A stretch of DNA of 64,000 nt from Sapria himalayana. Taxonomy: Eukaryota > Streptophyta > Magnoliopsida > Malpighiales > Rafflesiaceae. Below, piece by piece: positions 10,991 through 25,459 of the stretch; positions within the stretch are counted from its first letter, which is position 1, and each line of letters starts with the position of its first letter. Made by a program: the position numbers and the translations under genes. Under the pieces are notes generated by a model. It saw only the letters and a list, made by a program, of their open reading frames with translations. It was not told the origin of the DNA and searched no databases. Location of the stretch: the NCBI GenBank assembly GCA_029783825.1, contig JAREIK010002424.1:368818-432817 (forward strand), read 5' to 3'.

Positions 10991-12630
10991 ATATAGTTAT
11001 GTATATTGATGTAGATATCAAGTTGGCATACCTGATGTGCACCATCAACATCCATGCAATGAGAACACATTATATTACAAATGAATGAAGTATGTATATG
11101 AATATGTTTATATAAGCAATCCAAGCATACCGTGGTGATAAAAGAAGAAGAATTTTGGAAAAAAAATAACAGAATCAAAATGCACAAACTTGCATTAATA
11201 TAATAAATGAAGTATTAGGGTAGAAAATGTATCTCAAATCAAAAATAAATTCTCACTTACTCTTCAATTAGGGTTTGATGAATCGGTGTCGAAAGATAGA
11301 GACGGATTGTGGAGGACTTAGGTGATATCTCTCGAGTCTCGACAACAAATGTTTATCCAAAAAAAAAATTACTAAAATTACCAAAATTATTAAAATTACC
11401 AAAATGTTTTTCATTATAAAACCATTAAATAAATAATAAAAATATTAAATACAAAAAATACTCATTTTGCTTATTTATTATCAAAATATTTTCAACAAAA
11501 TTCATGTGCGTGTAGCAAGGTACACATGAAAAACAAATACCTTTTAATTTTTAATTATAAAATTAACTAAACACTAAATATATAAATAATTTCAAAAAAT
11601 AAATATTTAGCCTTATAACAAAAAAAAAAATAAATAGCTACAAAATTTACAAACTTCATATAATAAGACATACATGAAAAAATAACATGTCTTATAGTCA
11701 CTCTCCTAAGAGTTATTAAATACTCTTTATGTTAAAAAATATATAGATTTATATATTTTATGGTTATAAATTTTTAAGAATTCTTATTAATTTTTATGAA
11801 GATAATATGAAATAATTTTAAAGGCATAAAATTTTTTATTATTTAATATCATTTATAAATTTTAAAATTCTAAAAATTACTTAAAGTTACAAGATACCTA
11901 AAAAAAATTATATTTATTATTTTAATAAAGACTGAATAATAAAAGCTAATAGTAAAAATATTACTCAATTATTTAATTTTTATAAATTTTAGTAGGGGAA
12001 AACATCTATGTATTAATTTTTAAATATCAATTTATTTTCTTTTAAATTTACTAAAAAAATGAAATTTTTATTATAATTCAAGATTTTTAAATTTTATAGT
12101 AATTATTTTTTTTAAAGTTTCTTATAATCATAAAATTTTTTTATACTTATAATAATATTAATATTTACTAGTTTATTCGGCAATTCAAATATTTTTAAAA
12201 ATAGTTTCTATTTAATCATACAAAATATTATTTATCATTTATATTAGTAGAAATTATAATGTAAGTTCATTTGTTTTTTAAAATATCTTAAAAAATTATT
12301 ATAATTATAGAATTAATTATTTTATCTTACTTTAATATAAAATTTTAAGTTTTTAATTAAATATTTTAAAAAAAAATTTGTATATATTTATTTAAAATTA
12401 ATACATCATAAAAATAGTTATTTTAGACTTTATTAATATAATTTTTTTTTTGTATTTTTATATTTTTAAAATTATTTATTTATAATATCCTTTTTTATAA
12501 TTTTATGAGGAGAATGTGTCTTTTAGGGATTAATCATATATAGACCATTAACATACAATTAATAAACAAAATTAAATAAAATATTAAAACTAATAATAAA
12601 TTAAAAAAAATTAAATAATTAAAGATTGGC
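10985..12630 (+). mobile_element. CACTA element A, right-arm remnant
   Basis: Non-coding DNA aligning in order with the right arm of element D (38455-40030) and the split right arm of element C (31590-31829 plus 41385-42000). Landmarks shared with D are GATATCAAG(T)TGGCATACCT, CACATTATATTACAAATG/CGCATTATATCACAAATA, CCAAGCATACC.TGGTGAT, GGTTATAAATTTTTAAGAATT and TATTTACTAGTTTATT. The transposase that should lie to the left is not found; the foldback at 9945-10990 or a deletion has replaced it. Confidence 0.75.
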
Positions 12631-13148
12631 TAGGGAAATGTCATCGCTAAATCCATTGCTATATTTGGGATTTAATTAGTTAGGAAAGTTCAGTCACTAA
12701 ATCTATCACTATATTCTAAATTTAAGTAGCTAGGAAAGTTTCGTCGCTAAATCTGTTGATATATTCTAGATTCAATTAGCTAGAGAAATTCCATCACTAA
12801 AGTCCATCACTATATTCAGAAAGTAATTGGCTAGAAAAGTTCTATCACTAAAATCTGTCGATATATTTAGTATGTAATTAGCTAGGAAATTCCATCGCTA
12901 TATCCGTATCTATATTTCAGGATGTAATTAGCTAGAAAAATTCCGTCGCTAAAATCTATCGCTGAAATCCGTCGCTATGGTCTGGATATAATTAACTAGA
13001 AAATTTCGTCACTAGAATCTATCACTATGTTCCATATGTAATTAGCGAGGGAAATTCTGTCACTAAATTCATCGCTAAATTCGAGATTTTATTAGCTAGG
13101 AAAATTTCATCATTAAATCTGTCGCAATATTCAGGATTTTATTAGCTA
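12630..13148 (+). repeat. CACTA element A, right subterminal tandem repeats
   Basis: About nine units of 50-60 bp, each starting near TAGCTAGGAAA, followed by TTCCGTCGCTAAAT(C), then GTCGCTATATTC and a TTTAAT(T) spacer. The same unit family fills 40040-41140 in element D and, reverse complemented, 18150-18480. Such subterminal repeats are the transposase-binding regions of CACTA elements. Here the repeats stop mid-unit (ATTAGCTAGATATATAGAC) and pass into the GATA array with no terminal inverted repeat. Confidence 0.85.
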
Positions 13149-14349
13149 GATATATAGACATATATAGAGAAAGATATAATGACATATAAATAGACATACA
13201 AATAGAATGATAAAAAGACAGATAGATAGATAAATAAATTTATAGAATGATATATAGATTAATAAAAAATAGATAGGTAGATAGATAAATAGATATATAA
13301 ATAGATAGACTAATAGATAGTTAGATAGATAGATAGACATATAAATGACATATATATAGGTAGATTGATAGATCAATAGTTTAATAGATAGATAGATAAT
13401 TTGATAGATAGAAGGATACATAAATAGATAAATTCATAGATAGACAAATAGAAAGATAGATAAATAGATATGTAGATAGATAAACAGATAGATAAAAAAA
13501 TAGTTAGCTAGATAGTTAGACAAATAGATTGACAGATAGATAGATAGAAAGAGATATACTTAGACAAATAAATAGACACATATATTGATAGATCGATATA
13601 TAGATAGATAGATATATAAAAAATATAAAGATAAGTAGATAGATCAATAGATAGAAAAATATATAGATGCATAGATAGACATATATATAGACAGATAAAT
13701 AGATAGATTGATAGATAGATTGATAGATAGATTGATAGACATATTGATAATTAGATTGATTGATTGATTGATATACAAATTGAAAAAATATTAATAGATA
13801 GAATGATATACAAAATGATAGATAGATAAATTTAAAGAAAGATAGATAGATAAATAGATAGATAGAAAAATCAATAGATAGATAGAAAAATAAATATATA
13901 GATTGATAGACAAATAGGTAGACAGATATATGATAGATAGATATATAGATAGACAGATAGATAGACAGACAGATTGCCATATTAATAGACAAAAAGATGG
14001 AAAGATAGGTAGATAGATAGACATATAGATATCTAAATAAATAGATAGATAGACATATATAGATAAAAAGATTGATTGATTGATAGATTTATAGATAGAT
14101 AGGAAGATAGATTGATAGATAGTTATTCAGATTGATAGACGAATCTATAGATAGATGGAAATACAAATAGATAAATAGATATATAGACAAATGGATAGAT
14201 AGATAAATATAGATATAGATCGGCAAATAGATGGACATATAGATAGAAACATCGATAGATAAAAAATAGATAGACAGATAGAAAGATTGATAGACACAAA
14301 GATAGATAGACAAATAGTAAAATAAATAGATAGATAAATAGATTGATAG

Positions 14350-14402
<53 letters not shown>

Positions 14403-17400
14403 GAAATATATATATATAGATAGATAGAAAAATAGATAGAGAGATAGATATATAGATATATAGATAGGTACATCATTAGATAGATAGATAGATAGATAGA
14501 TAAATAGATAATTTGACAGACAAATAGTTTGATAGATATATAATTATGCAAATAGAGTTTCATATAGATAGAAAGATAGATAGACATATAAATAGACAAA
14601 TATATAGAGAGATAGATAGATAGACAAATAGATATACAGATAGATAGATAAATATGTAAATAGATAGATAGACAGAAAGATAAACAAATAGATTGATAGA
14701 TATATTAATAGATGGATAGACAAATAGATAGAAAATTAAATATATAGATAGATAGGTAGAAATTGAGTCACATAGATAGATAGATATATATACTAATATA
14801 AAAAAATAGATAGACAAATAGATTGTCACATAGAAAAAAAATAGATAGACATATAGATATACAAATACATAGATAGATAGAAATACATATAGATATAGAT
14901 TTAGATAGATAGATAGATACAAATAAAGATAGATTTTTAGATAGATATATAGATAGATGGCTAGTTAGATAGATATACTCGACATAAAGATAGATAGTTT
15001 GATAGACATATCAATTGAAATGTAGTTTGATAGATATATTAAAATATAAATAGACAAATAGATAGATAGATAGAAAGATAGATAGACTGATAGATAAATA
15101 TATAGTTGGATAGATAAATAGATAGACAGACAAATAGATAATTAGAGAGATTGATGGACACATATATAGATAGATCAATAGATAGATACATAGATAGATA
15201 GATAAATAGATAGATAGATATAAATATAGAAAGATATATGAATAGATATACAAATAATAGATAGAAAGATATATAGACAAAAAGTTAAATAGATAAATAG
15301 ATAGAAAGAAAAATAGACAAATAGATAGATAGATATATAGATAATCAAATTGATAGATAGATTGATAGACATATTCATATTTTGATTGATAGATATATTT
15401 ATAAACAAATTAATTGATAGATTAGTACCCAAATTGAAAGACAGATTGATAGATTGATAGACAAATGAATAGATAGATTTAAAGATAGATAAATAGACAA
15501 ATAGATAAATTGATGGATAGATAAATAGACAAATAGATAAATTGATGGATAGATAGATAGACAAATAGATATACAAAAAGATTAACAGATTGATAGATAG
15601 ATTCATCGATAGATAGACATATAGATTTATAGATTTAAAGACAAATATATAGATAGTTAGATAGACATATAGATAGACAAATAGCTAGAAATACACACAC
15701 ACACACACACACAAATAGATAGACATATAGATGGATGATGGATAGGTTGACAAATAGATAAAAAAATATATAAATATATAGTGAGATAGATAGATAGACA
15801 TATAGATAGACAAATAGATAGATAGACAGATAGATAGATATATAGAAAGATAAATAGATAGATAGCTTTATAGACATATAGATAGACAAATATATAGATT
15901 GATAGATAGCTAGATAGAGAGATAGGTAAATAGATAGATAGATTAAAAGATAGATCGACAGAAGATAAAAACATAGATATGTATTCATAATGATAGATAG
16001 ATAGAAAAATAGATAGTCAGATAATTAGATAGATAGATAAATATAGATATATATAGCAGATAGATAGATAGATAGATAGATAGATATATAGACAGATATA
16101 TACTGAAAAAGATATACATATAGATATATAGAGAGATAGATAGACATAATGATAAATAGATAGATAGTTTGATATATAGATAGATAGCTAGCTAGACATA
16201 TAGATAGACAAATATATAGATTGATAGATATATAGATAGATAGACAAATAGATATATAAATAGATAGACATATAGATATACAAATAGATTAACATGTATA
16301 TATATAGATGATCATACATATAAATTGACAAATAAATAGATAGATAGATAGATTGATTGATATTTAGATAGATAGATAAATATAAAGACAAATATATAGA
16401 TAGATAGACATATAGATAGACAGACAGATAGATAGACAAATAGATAGATAAAAATATAGAGAGATAGATAGTTATATAAATAAATAGATAGACAAATAAT
16501 TAAATAGATAGGCAGATAGATAGATAAATAGATAAATAGATAGATATGTAGATAGAATGATTGATTGATACATAGATAGATCAAAAGATATAAAGAAAGA
16601 AAGATAGATAGATAAACATATAGATAGATAAATATATAGATAGATATATTGACAGATAGATTGACAAATGGATTGACATATAGATATACAAAATGATAGA
16701 TAGATAAATATGTAGATGGATATAGAGATATATAGATATAAAGATAGACAGAGAGATGATATATAAATAGTTAGATAGATAGATACACAGATTGTTGTAT
16801 AGAATGATAGCCAAATTGATAGTCAAATTGATAGAGAAATAGATAGACAAATTGATAGATAGACAAATAGGCATATAAATAGATAAATATTTAGAAAGAT
16901 AGATATAAAATAGATTGTAAGATTTAGTGACAGATCAATAGATATATAGTTATATAGATATATTAATAGATAGATATACAAATAGATAGATAGAAAAAGA
17001 GACCAATAGATAAATAGGCAGATAGATTGATAGATAGGTATACTAATTTTTAGATTGATAGAGTGAAATATAGATAGATGATAGATATATAAATTTCTAG
17101 ATACATAGTTAGACAAATAGATAGACACATATATAGATAGATCACTAGATAGATAAATAAACATATTGATAGACCCATAAATATACATAAATAAAGACAA
17201 ATAGATAGATAAATATATAGATAATAGATAGGAAAATAAATAGATTGGAAGATAGGTAGATAGATAGTTGGATAGATAAATAAACATAAAAATAGACAGA
17301 TAGATAGTTAGATAGATACACAGATAAATAGAAAAAAAATATAAAGATAGATCGATAAATGATATAATAGATATAATGATAGATAGATAGACAAATAGAT

Positions 17401-17917
17401 AGATTGATATATAGATAGATAAGATAGATATATAGTCAAAAAGACAGATAGATAAATAGATAGGTAGAAACATAAATAGATAGATAAAGATATAGAAAGA
17501 TAGATAGATATACAAATAGTTATATATATAGATAGATAGATAGTTATTTAGAAAGATAATTAGATTGTTAGATAGACAGATAGATATACAGATAGATAGA
17601 CACATAGATAGAATAATAGATATATAGATAGATATATAGATCGACAAAAAGGTAGATATATAGATAAACTAAAATATAGATAGAATGATATTTTGATAGA
17701 TCGACATAAAGATAGACAAATAAATTGATAAATAGATAGTTAGATATATAGATATATAGAAATATAGATAGATAGATAGATTATTTGATATACATATATA
17801 TAAACAGATAGATAGATAGTTAGAAATATAAACAGATAGATAGATAGATATATTGATAGATACATAGACATATAGATAGTCAAATAAATAAATAGAGAGA
17901 TATATAGATAGATTGAC

Positions 17918-17948
<31 letters not shown>

Positions 17949-18029
17949 AATCGATACACAAATTGATTGATAGATATATAGATAGATAGATATACATATA
18001 GATAGATAAATAAATAGATAGATAGATAA

Positions 18030-18060
<31 letters not shown>

Positions 18061-18134
18061 GTTAGATATAAAGATAAATATATAAACAAATAGATAGATT
18101 AATAGATAGATAGACAGATAGATAGACAAATAGT
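13148..18134 (+). repeat. Degenerate GATA array 1 (about 5.0 kb)
   Basis: Nearly continuous GATA tetranucleotides on the plus strand, broken every few units by GACA, AATA, GATT or TATA variants. A typical phrase is GATAGATAGACAAATAGATA. Embedded are a TA run (14348-14402), a CA run (15694-15712) and a second TA run (17920-17942). The complementary strand reads Tyr-Leu-Ser-Ile in all three frames, giving long but meaningless open frames (up to 274 codons at 16823-17647). Its left edge lies within CACTA subterminal repeats and its right edge is exactly at a CACTA terminus. Confidence 0.97.
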
Positions 18135-18490
18135 CACTTCAAGAAAATGTTCATTAAGCTAGAGAAATTTAGCCAGAGAAATTTAGCCAGGGATCAATCC
18201 CTAGCTAAACTACAATGGATTAGTGATGGATTAGCGATGGAATAGTAATGTGAATTTTATACAAAGAAAAGCATAAAATTTAGCAGCACATTTAGCGAAG
18301 GAATTTCTCTAGCTAATTACAACCAGAATATATAGACGGATTTAGTGACTAAATTTCCCAAGCCAATTTCATCCGAAATATAGCGACTGTTTTAGTGACA
18401 AATTTTCCTTAGCTAATTTCATCCAGAATATAGTGACTGATATAGCGACATAATTTCCCTAGCTAATAAAATCTAGAATAGCTATATTTT
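18135..18490 (-). mobile_element. CACTA right terminus in inverted orientation
   Basis: It starts with CACTTCAAGAAAA (18135-18147), a one-mismatch match to the CACTACAAGAAAA end of element D. The conserved TAGC(C/T)AGGGAT half-sites forming an interrupted palindrome follow at 18184-18207, and then ATTTAGCGACGG/TTCCCTAGCTAATT subterminal units. Compared with A and D, this is the reverse complement of a right end. It stops mid-unit (CTAGCTAATAAAATCTAG) and passes into TATC repeats, the mirror image of the junction at 13148. Confidence 0.85.
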
Positions 18491-18491
18491 T

Positions 18492-19461
18492 GCCTATATA
18501 TTTGTCTCTCTATCTTCTATCTATCTAACTATTTATCAATCAATTAATCTATCTATCTATCTATCTAACTATCTCTTTGTCTATTTATCTATTTGTTAAT
18601 CTATCCATCGTTCTTTCTTTCTATCTATCTGTCTATTTATATATTAATCTATATCTTTTTATTTTTAGATATGTATGTGACTCTCTATCTAATTGTATAT
18701 TTGTATGACTAACAAACTAACTATTTGTCTATCTATTTGTCTATCTATGAGTCTATATATCTATCTACCTATTTGTTTATTTATCTATCTATCTATATAT
18801 CTATTTGTCTATTTATCTGTCTATCCATCCATCTATATTTCTATGTATCTATCTATATAAATATTTGTCTGTCAATCTATGAATCTCTCTATATGTCTAT
18901 CTATCTATCTATTTGGATGTCTATCTCTCTATCTATCTACCTATCTATCTATCATCAAATCTATCTAACTATCTATCTATTTGTTTGACTATTCGTGTGT
19001 CATCTATCTATATGTTTGGCTATCTTTTTATCCATATATTCATTTTTCTATCAGTTTATCATTTTATTTATCTATATGTCTATCTATTTATCTATTTATC
19101 TATTTATCTATCTTTAAATCAATCAATCAATGAATCTATCTATCTATCTATTTATCTATCCATCTATTTATCTTTCTTTTTATTCCTATGTCTATCTATC
19201 TATCTAATTATCTATCATTCAAAAAGTATATTAATCAGACTATCAATCTATCTATCAATCAAATAATCTATATGTCTATCAATCTATTTATTAATCTATC
19301 TTTTAATCTATTTATCTATATGTTTATCTGCCTATCTATCTATCCATCAACTATCAAAAATATATATATCTAGCCGTGTATCTATCTGTCTATCTATCTA
19401 TTTGTCTATTTGTTTATCTATTGATTTAACATAGTGTCTATCTATCTTTCTATCTATATAT

Positions 19462-19520
<59 letters not shown>

Positions 19521-20506
19521 ATATCTATCTCTCTCTCTCTCTTTCTATATGTCTATCTCTCTATGTATCTATCTAACTATCTATCTATCATCATTTCTAT
19601 CTATCAATCTTTCTATGTATATGTTTATCTATCTATTTGTCTATTTATCTATCTATGTGATGTCTGTCTGTCCGTCTATCTATCTATCTATTTATCTATC
19701 TATCTGTCTACAAATCTATCTATCAATCTATATATCAAACTAATTATCAATTTGTCTATCAATATATCTATTAATCTATCAATCAAACTGAATATATATC
19801 TAACTATGTATTTTCTATCTATCTACCAATCAATCTATCTGTCTAATTCTCTATCTATCGGTCTATCTATATGTCTATCTATCTGTCTATCTATCCGTCT
19901 ATCTATCCATCTATCTATCCATCTTACTATATGTCTATCTATCCTTTATCTATCTATCTATCTATCGACCTATCTATTAATGTGTCTTTATAATTTTCTA
20001 ACTTTCCTTCTATCTATATGTATATCTATCAGTCAATTTGTCTATCTATCTATTTATCTATATATCTATATACCTAGTTGTCTATCTATATGTATATCTA
20101 TTTTTCTATCAATATGTCTATCTGTCTATATATATATATATCAATCTATTTATCAATCTATCTAACTATCTGACCTATCTATAAATATATCAATTTATTT
20201 GTTATCTATCAATATAATAAGCTATCTATCTATCTGTTAGTCTATCTATCTGTTAGTCTATCTATCTATCTATCTATATATCTTTATATCTATCTATCTA
20301 TCTATCTAACTATCTGTTTGTTAATTTATCTATCTATCAATCTATTTTTCTAATTATCTATCTATCTTTTTAACTATTTGTCGATCTATCTGTATATCTA
20401 TTTATCTAACTACCATTCTATCTATCTATCTATATATTAATCTTTCTATCTATTTGCATATATATTTGTTAGTTTTCTATCTATCTATCTTTTTATCTAT
20501 TTATCT

Positions 20507-20544
<38 letters not shown>

Positions 20545-20547
20545 TTC

Positions 20548-20578
<31 letters not shown>

Positions 20579-20648
20579 TTATCTATCAAACATCTATATA
20601 TGTCTTTTTATCTATTTATTTATCTATCTATCTATCTATCTAATAATC

Positions 20649-20713
<65 letters not shown>

Positions 20714-20913
20714 ATCAATATGTTTGTCTATCTACTTTGTATCTATCAATCTATCAATCAATCTATCAATCTATCTATATTTCTATATGTCTATCTATTT
20801 ATCTATTTATCTATCTATCTATCTATCTTTTTGTATATCTATCTGGCTATCTATCTATCTATATGTAGGTCTATCTATCTAACTATCTAACTATATATCT
20901 TTATCTCAGTTTA

Positions 20914-20958
<45 letters not shown>

Positions 20959-21533
20959 GCATATTTAAATTTGTATCTATACATATTTATCTATCTTTAT
21001 ATTGGTCTATCTTTAAATTTGTCTATTTGCCTGTCTATTTGTTTATTTATGTGTCTATCTATCTATCTTTCTATCTGTCTAGCTATATATATATATATAT
21101 CTATCTTTCTATATGTTTATCAATTTCTCTATCTATCTGTAGGTTTATATATCTGTCTATTTGACTGAGTATCTATCTATCTTTTTTTCTATCTATTTAT
21201 CTTTATTTCTAACGGTCTATATGTAAACTTATTTATTTGTCTATCTTTATGTCTATATGCCTTTCTATCTATCTCTATGAATATATTTTTGTCTATATAA
21301 TTATGTTTGTTCATCTATATGTTTATTTTTCGGTCTATCTCTCTATATATCTATCTTTCTATCTCTTTCTTTATCTATATGTCTCTTTATTTGTCTTTCT
21401 ATTTATCTATCGATCTATTTGCGTAATGGTTTGTCTATCCATTTATCTATTTATATATCTGTCTATCTGTCTGTCTCTCTATTTATCTAGTTGTCTATCT
21501 ATTTATCTATTTATTTTTCCTTCAATCTGTCCA

Positions 21534-21578
<45 letters not shown>

Positions 21579-24500
21579 CTATCTATGTATACATCTATCT
21601 ATCTATCTTTTTGTCTACTTATTTTTATATTTATCTATTTATCTAGCTAGCTAACTATCTATCTATTTATATATCTATCTATCTATCTTTCATTCAATCA
21701 ATCTATCTATATATCTATTTGCATGTCTAATAATCTATCTATTGATCCGTGTATTTATCTATCTATCTATCTATCTATCTCACAATTTATCTATCTATCT
21801 ATCTTACAATTTATTTATCTATCTATCTATCTATCTATCTTACAATTTATCTATAAATCAATCTATGTATTTTTCTATCTGATTATATATCTATATATCA
21901 TCTATATATCTGTCTATCTATCTATCTATTTATCTATCAATCAATATTTTAAAATGTCTATCAATTAGTTTATCAAAATGTCCATTAATCTATCTATCAA
22001 TCTGTCTATCTATTTATTTATCTACTATCTATCTACCTATATATCTATATGTCTGTTTATCTATCAAACAATCTATCTGTCATTCTATATGTCTTTCATT
22101 TTGTCTATCTATCAATCTATTTGTCTATTTTTCTATTTATTTATCTGACTATCTATCATATATATTTCTATCTTTCTCTCTATCTAATTATCTATTTATC
22201 TATCTGTATAACTTTATGTATATCTACCTATCTTTTTATCTATCTATCTATATATTTATTTATCCATCTTTCTATGTAATAATTTGTTTATCTATCTACC
22301 TATCTGTCTATATAAATATATATATATATATATATATGACTATCTACCTATCTATCAATATGTCTATTTATCTATCCATCTATATGTCTGTTTATTAATC
22401 TGCATGACTATCTATCTATCAATCTATCTATCATCCTAACAATAAATTCATTTATCAATATATCTATGAATTGGTATATCAATCTATCTATAAACCTGTG
22501 TAAAAATCTATCTCTCATCCTCTTTAACAAGAAGTATATCAATATATCTATGAATCTATTTATCAATCTATCTAATAATCTATCTATCTATCTATCTATC
22601 TATCTGTCTATCTATATATCTATCTATCTTTCTATCTTTCTAAATTTTTAAATGTCAGTCTATCAATCTATATATCTATCTATCTTTCTTTCCTTCTATA
22701 TATTTTTATCTCTATGTGTTTGTCCTTCTTTCTATTTGTCAATCTAGCTATCTATTTGTCTATCTATCTATCTATATGTTTATTTGGTTGTCTATATGTC
22801 TATCAATTTATCTGTCTATCTATCTGTCTATTGGTTTGCATATCATTCTACCTATCTCACTATCTATTTGTATGTTTATCTGTCTATATGTCTATCTGGC
22901 TATTTATCTGTTTGTCTATCTATCTATCTATCTATATGTCTGTCTGTCTTTCTATTTATCTGTCAATGATCTGTATATCTATTTATCTATATATCTATCG
23001 GTATATCTATCTATATGTATATATATCTATTTGTCTATCTATCTGCCTGTCTGTTTATCTATCTATATCTATTTATTTATCTGTCTATCTATCTGAATAT
23101 CTGTCTATCTATTTATTTGTCTATATGTATATATGTCTATCTATCTATTTATCTATCTATTTATCTATCTATCTCTTTGTCTATATCTATATCTATCTAT
23201 TTGTGTATCTATCTATCTATTTGTCTGTCTATCTATCTATCTATTTATCAATCTATATATCTATCTATCTATCTTTCTGTCTATCTATCTATCTATCTAT
23301 TTATCTCTCTATCTCTCTATCTATTATTTTATCTATTTATCAACCAATCAATATATCTATCTATCAATTTTTTGATCTATCTATCTATCAATCTATCCAT
23401 CAATTTGTCTACTAATCTATCTATTAATCTGGCTATTAATCTCTCTATCAATCAATCACTCAATATATATTTTCAATCTCATTATCAATCTGTCCATCTA
23501 TCTACATATCTATCTATCTATCTATATGTTTTTCTATCTATCTATATATCTGTCAATCTATCAGTCTCTCTATTTTTCTATCTATATGTCTATCTATATG
23601 TCTATCTATATGTCTAACTATATTTTTATCTATCTATCTTTTTGTATGTCTTTTTATCTAGCTTTTTATCTATCTGTTTATCTATTTGTCCTTCTATTAT
23701 TCCAAGTATCTATTTATATGCATGTCTATTTGTCTGTATATCTATATATCTATCTATATGTCTACCTTCCTATCTATCTATGTGTTAATCAATCTATCTA
23801 TCTATTTATAAATCTATTTTTCTATCTATCTTTCTATCTGTTTGTCTATATGTTTTTCAATATGTTTGTTTATTTGTCTACCTATATTTTTATTAATTTT
23901 TCATTCTGTCTATCTATATATTTGTCTATTTATCTAACTATCTATCTATTTATCTATATATCTATCTATCTATTTATCTACCTATTTATCTATTTATCTA
24001 CCTATCTTTCTATCTATTTATTTGTCTATCTATTTATTTATCTACTCTCTATTAATCTATCTATATATCTATTTGTCTATTTATCTATCTATCTATCTGT
24101 CTATCTATTTATCTATATATATATTTTTAGTTGTATATTTTTTTGTCTATCTATCTATCTGTCTATTTATCTATCTATATAATGATCTATCTATCTATCT
24201 ATCAACTTTATATATATATATATATATCTATCTTTCTCTATCTATCTATTTGTATATCTTTCTGGCTCTCTATCTATTTATCTATTTATTTATCTGTCTA
24301 TATATAAGTCTATATCTATCTATTTATCTATATGTCCATCTATCTATCTATCTAATCATCTATCTAAAAATATATATATCTGTCTATTTATCTATTTGTC
24401 TTTTGGTCTATTTATTTATATGTCTATATATCTACTTATCTATTTATCTATCTAGATATCTTTCTATTTTTCAATAAAAATGTCTATTTATTCATTCATT

Positions 24501-24783
24501 GATCAATCTGCCTATTTATTTGTATGTGTGTGTATATTATATACATATATATATATATCTATCTATCTATCCATCTATCTATCTATTAGTCTATATTTTT
24601 TTCAGTCTATCTATATTTCTATATATTTATCTATCTTTCGTTCTATTTATCAATATATCTACCTATCTATATGACTATATATCTATCTATCTATCTATTT
24701 ATCTATTTGTCTATATATTTGTATATCTACCTGTCTATATATATATTTATCTATATGTCTTTCTATGTATCTATCTATTTGTT

Positions 24784-24826
<43 letters not shown>

Positions 24827-24967
24827 GTCTGTTTGTGTATATATATATATTTATATATCTTTATGTCTAGCTATCTGTCTATATATCTATCTTTCTATCT
24901 ATCTATATTACTGTCTATATGACTATATATCTATCTATCTATCATTCAATTATCTATCAATCTTTTG

Positions 24968-25003
<36 letters not shown>

Positions 25004-25247
25004 ATCTATCTTTTTATATGTATATCTTTCTGTCTAACTATCAATCTATATATTTGTCTTTCTTTCTATCTATTTTCCTATCTTTATATTCATCTATCTA
25101 TCTATCTATTATCTATCTATTTATCTATCTCTCTATCTATCTGTCTATCTATCTGTTTATCTATCTGTCTATCTATCTGTCTATCTATCTGTCTATCTAT
25201 CTATCTATATATCTATCTATATATCTTTCTTAATATATGTATATATG

Positions 25248-25295
<48 letters not shown>

Positions 25296-25447
25296 GTATG
25301 TTTATCTATCACTCTATTTGTATGTCTATCTATCTATCTAAATATTTGTTTGTCTATCTATCTATCTATCTCTATATTTATCTTTCTATCTATCAATCTG
25401 TCTATCTATCTATATTTCTTTCTATTTATATATTAATCTATCTATAT
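18492..25447 (-). repeat. Degenerate GATA array 2, inverted (TATC, about 7.0 kb)
   Basis: Same tetranucleotide family as array 1 but with TATC on the plus strand, so it is inverted relative to arrays 1, 3 and 4. Variants are TGTC, TTTATC, CAATC and AATC. Long AT runs lie at 19468-19518, 20512-20541, 20652-20710, 20921-20956, 21538-21575, 24790-24824, 24974-25001 and 25251-25292, more of them and longer than in the other arrays. Frames reading Tyr-Leu-Ser-Ile on the plus strand (for example 19434-20165 and 22714-23415) are rejected as genes. Confidence 0.97.
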
Positions 25448-25459
25448 GGCCTTTTCAAT

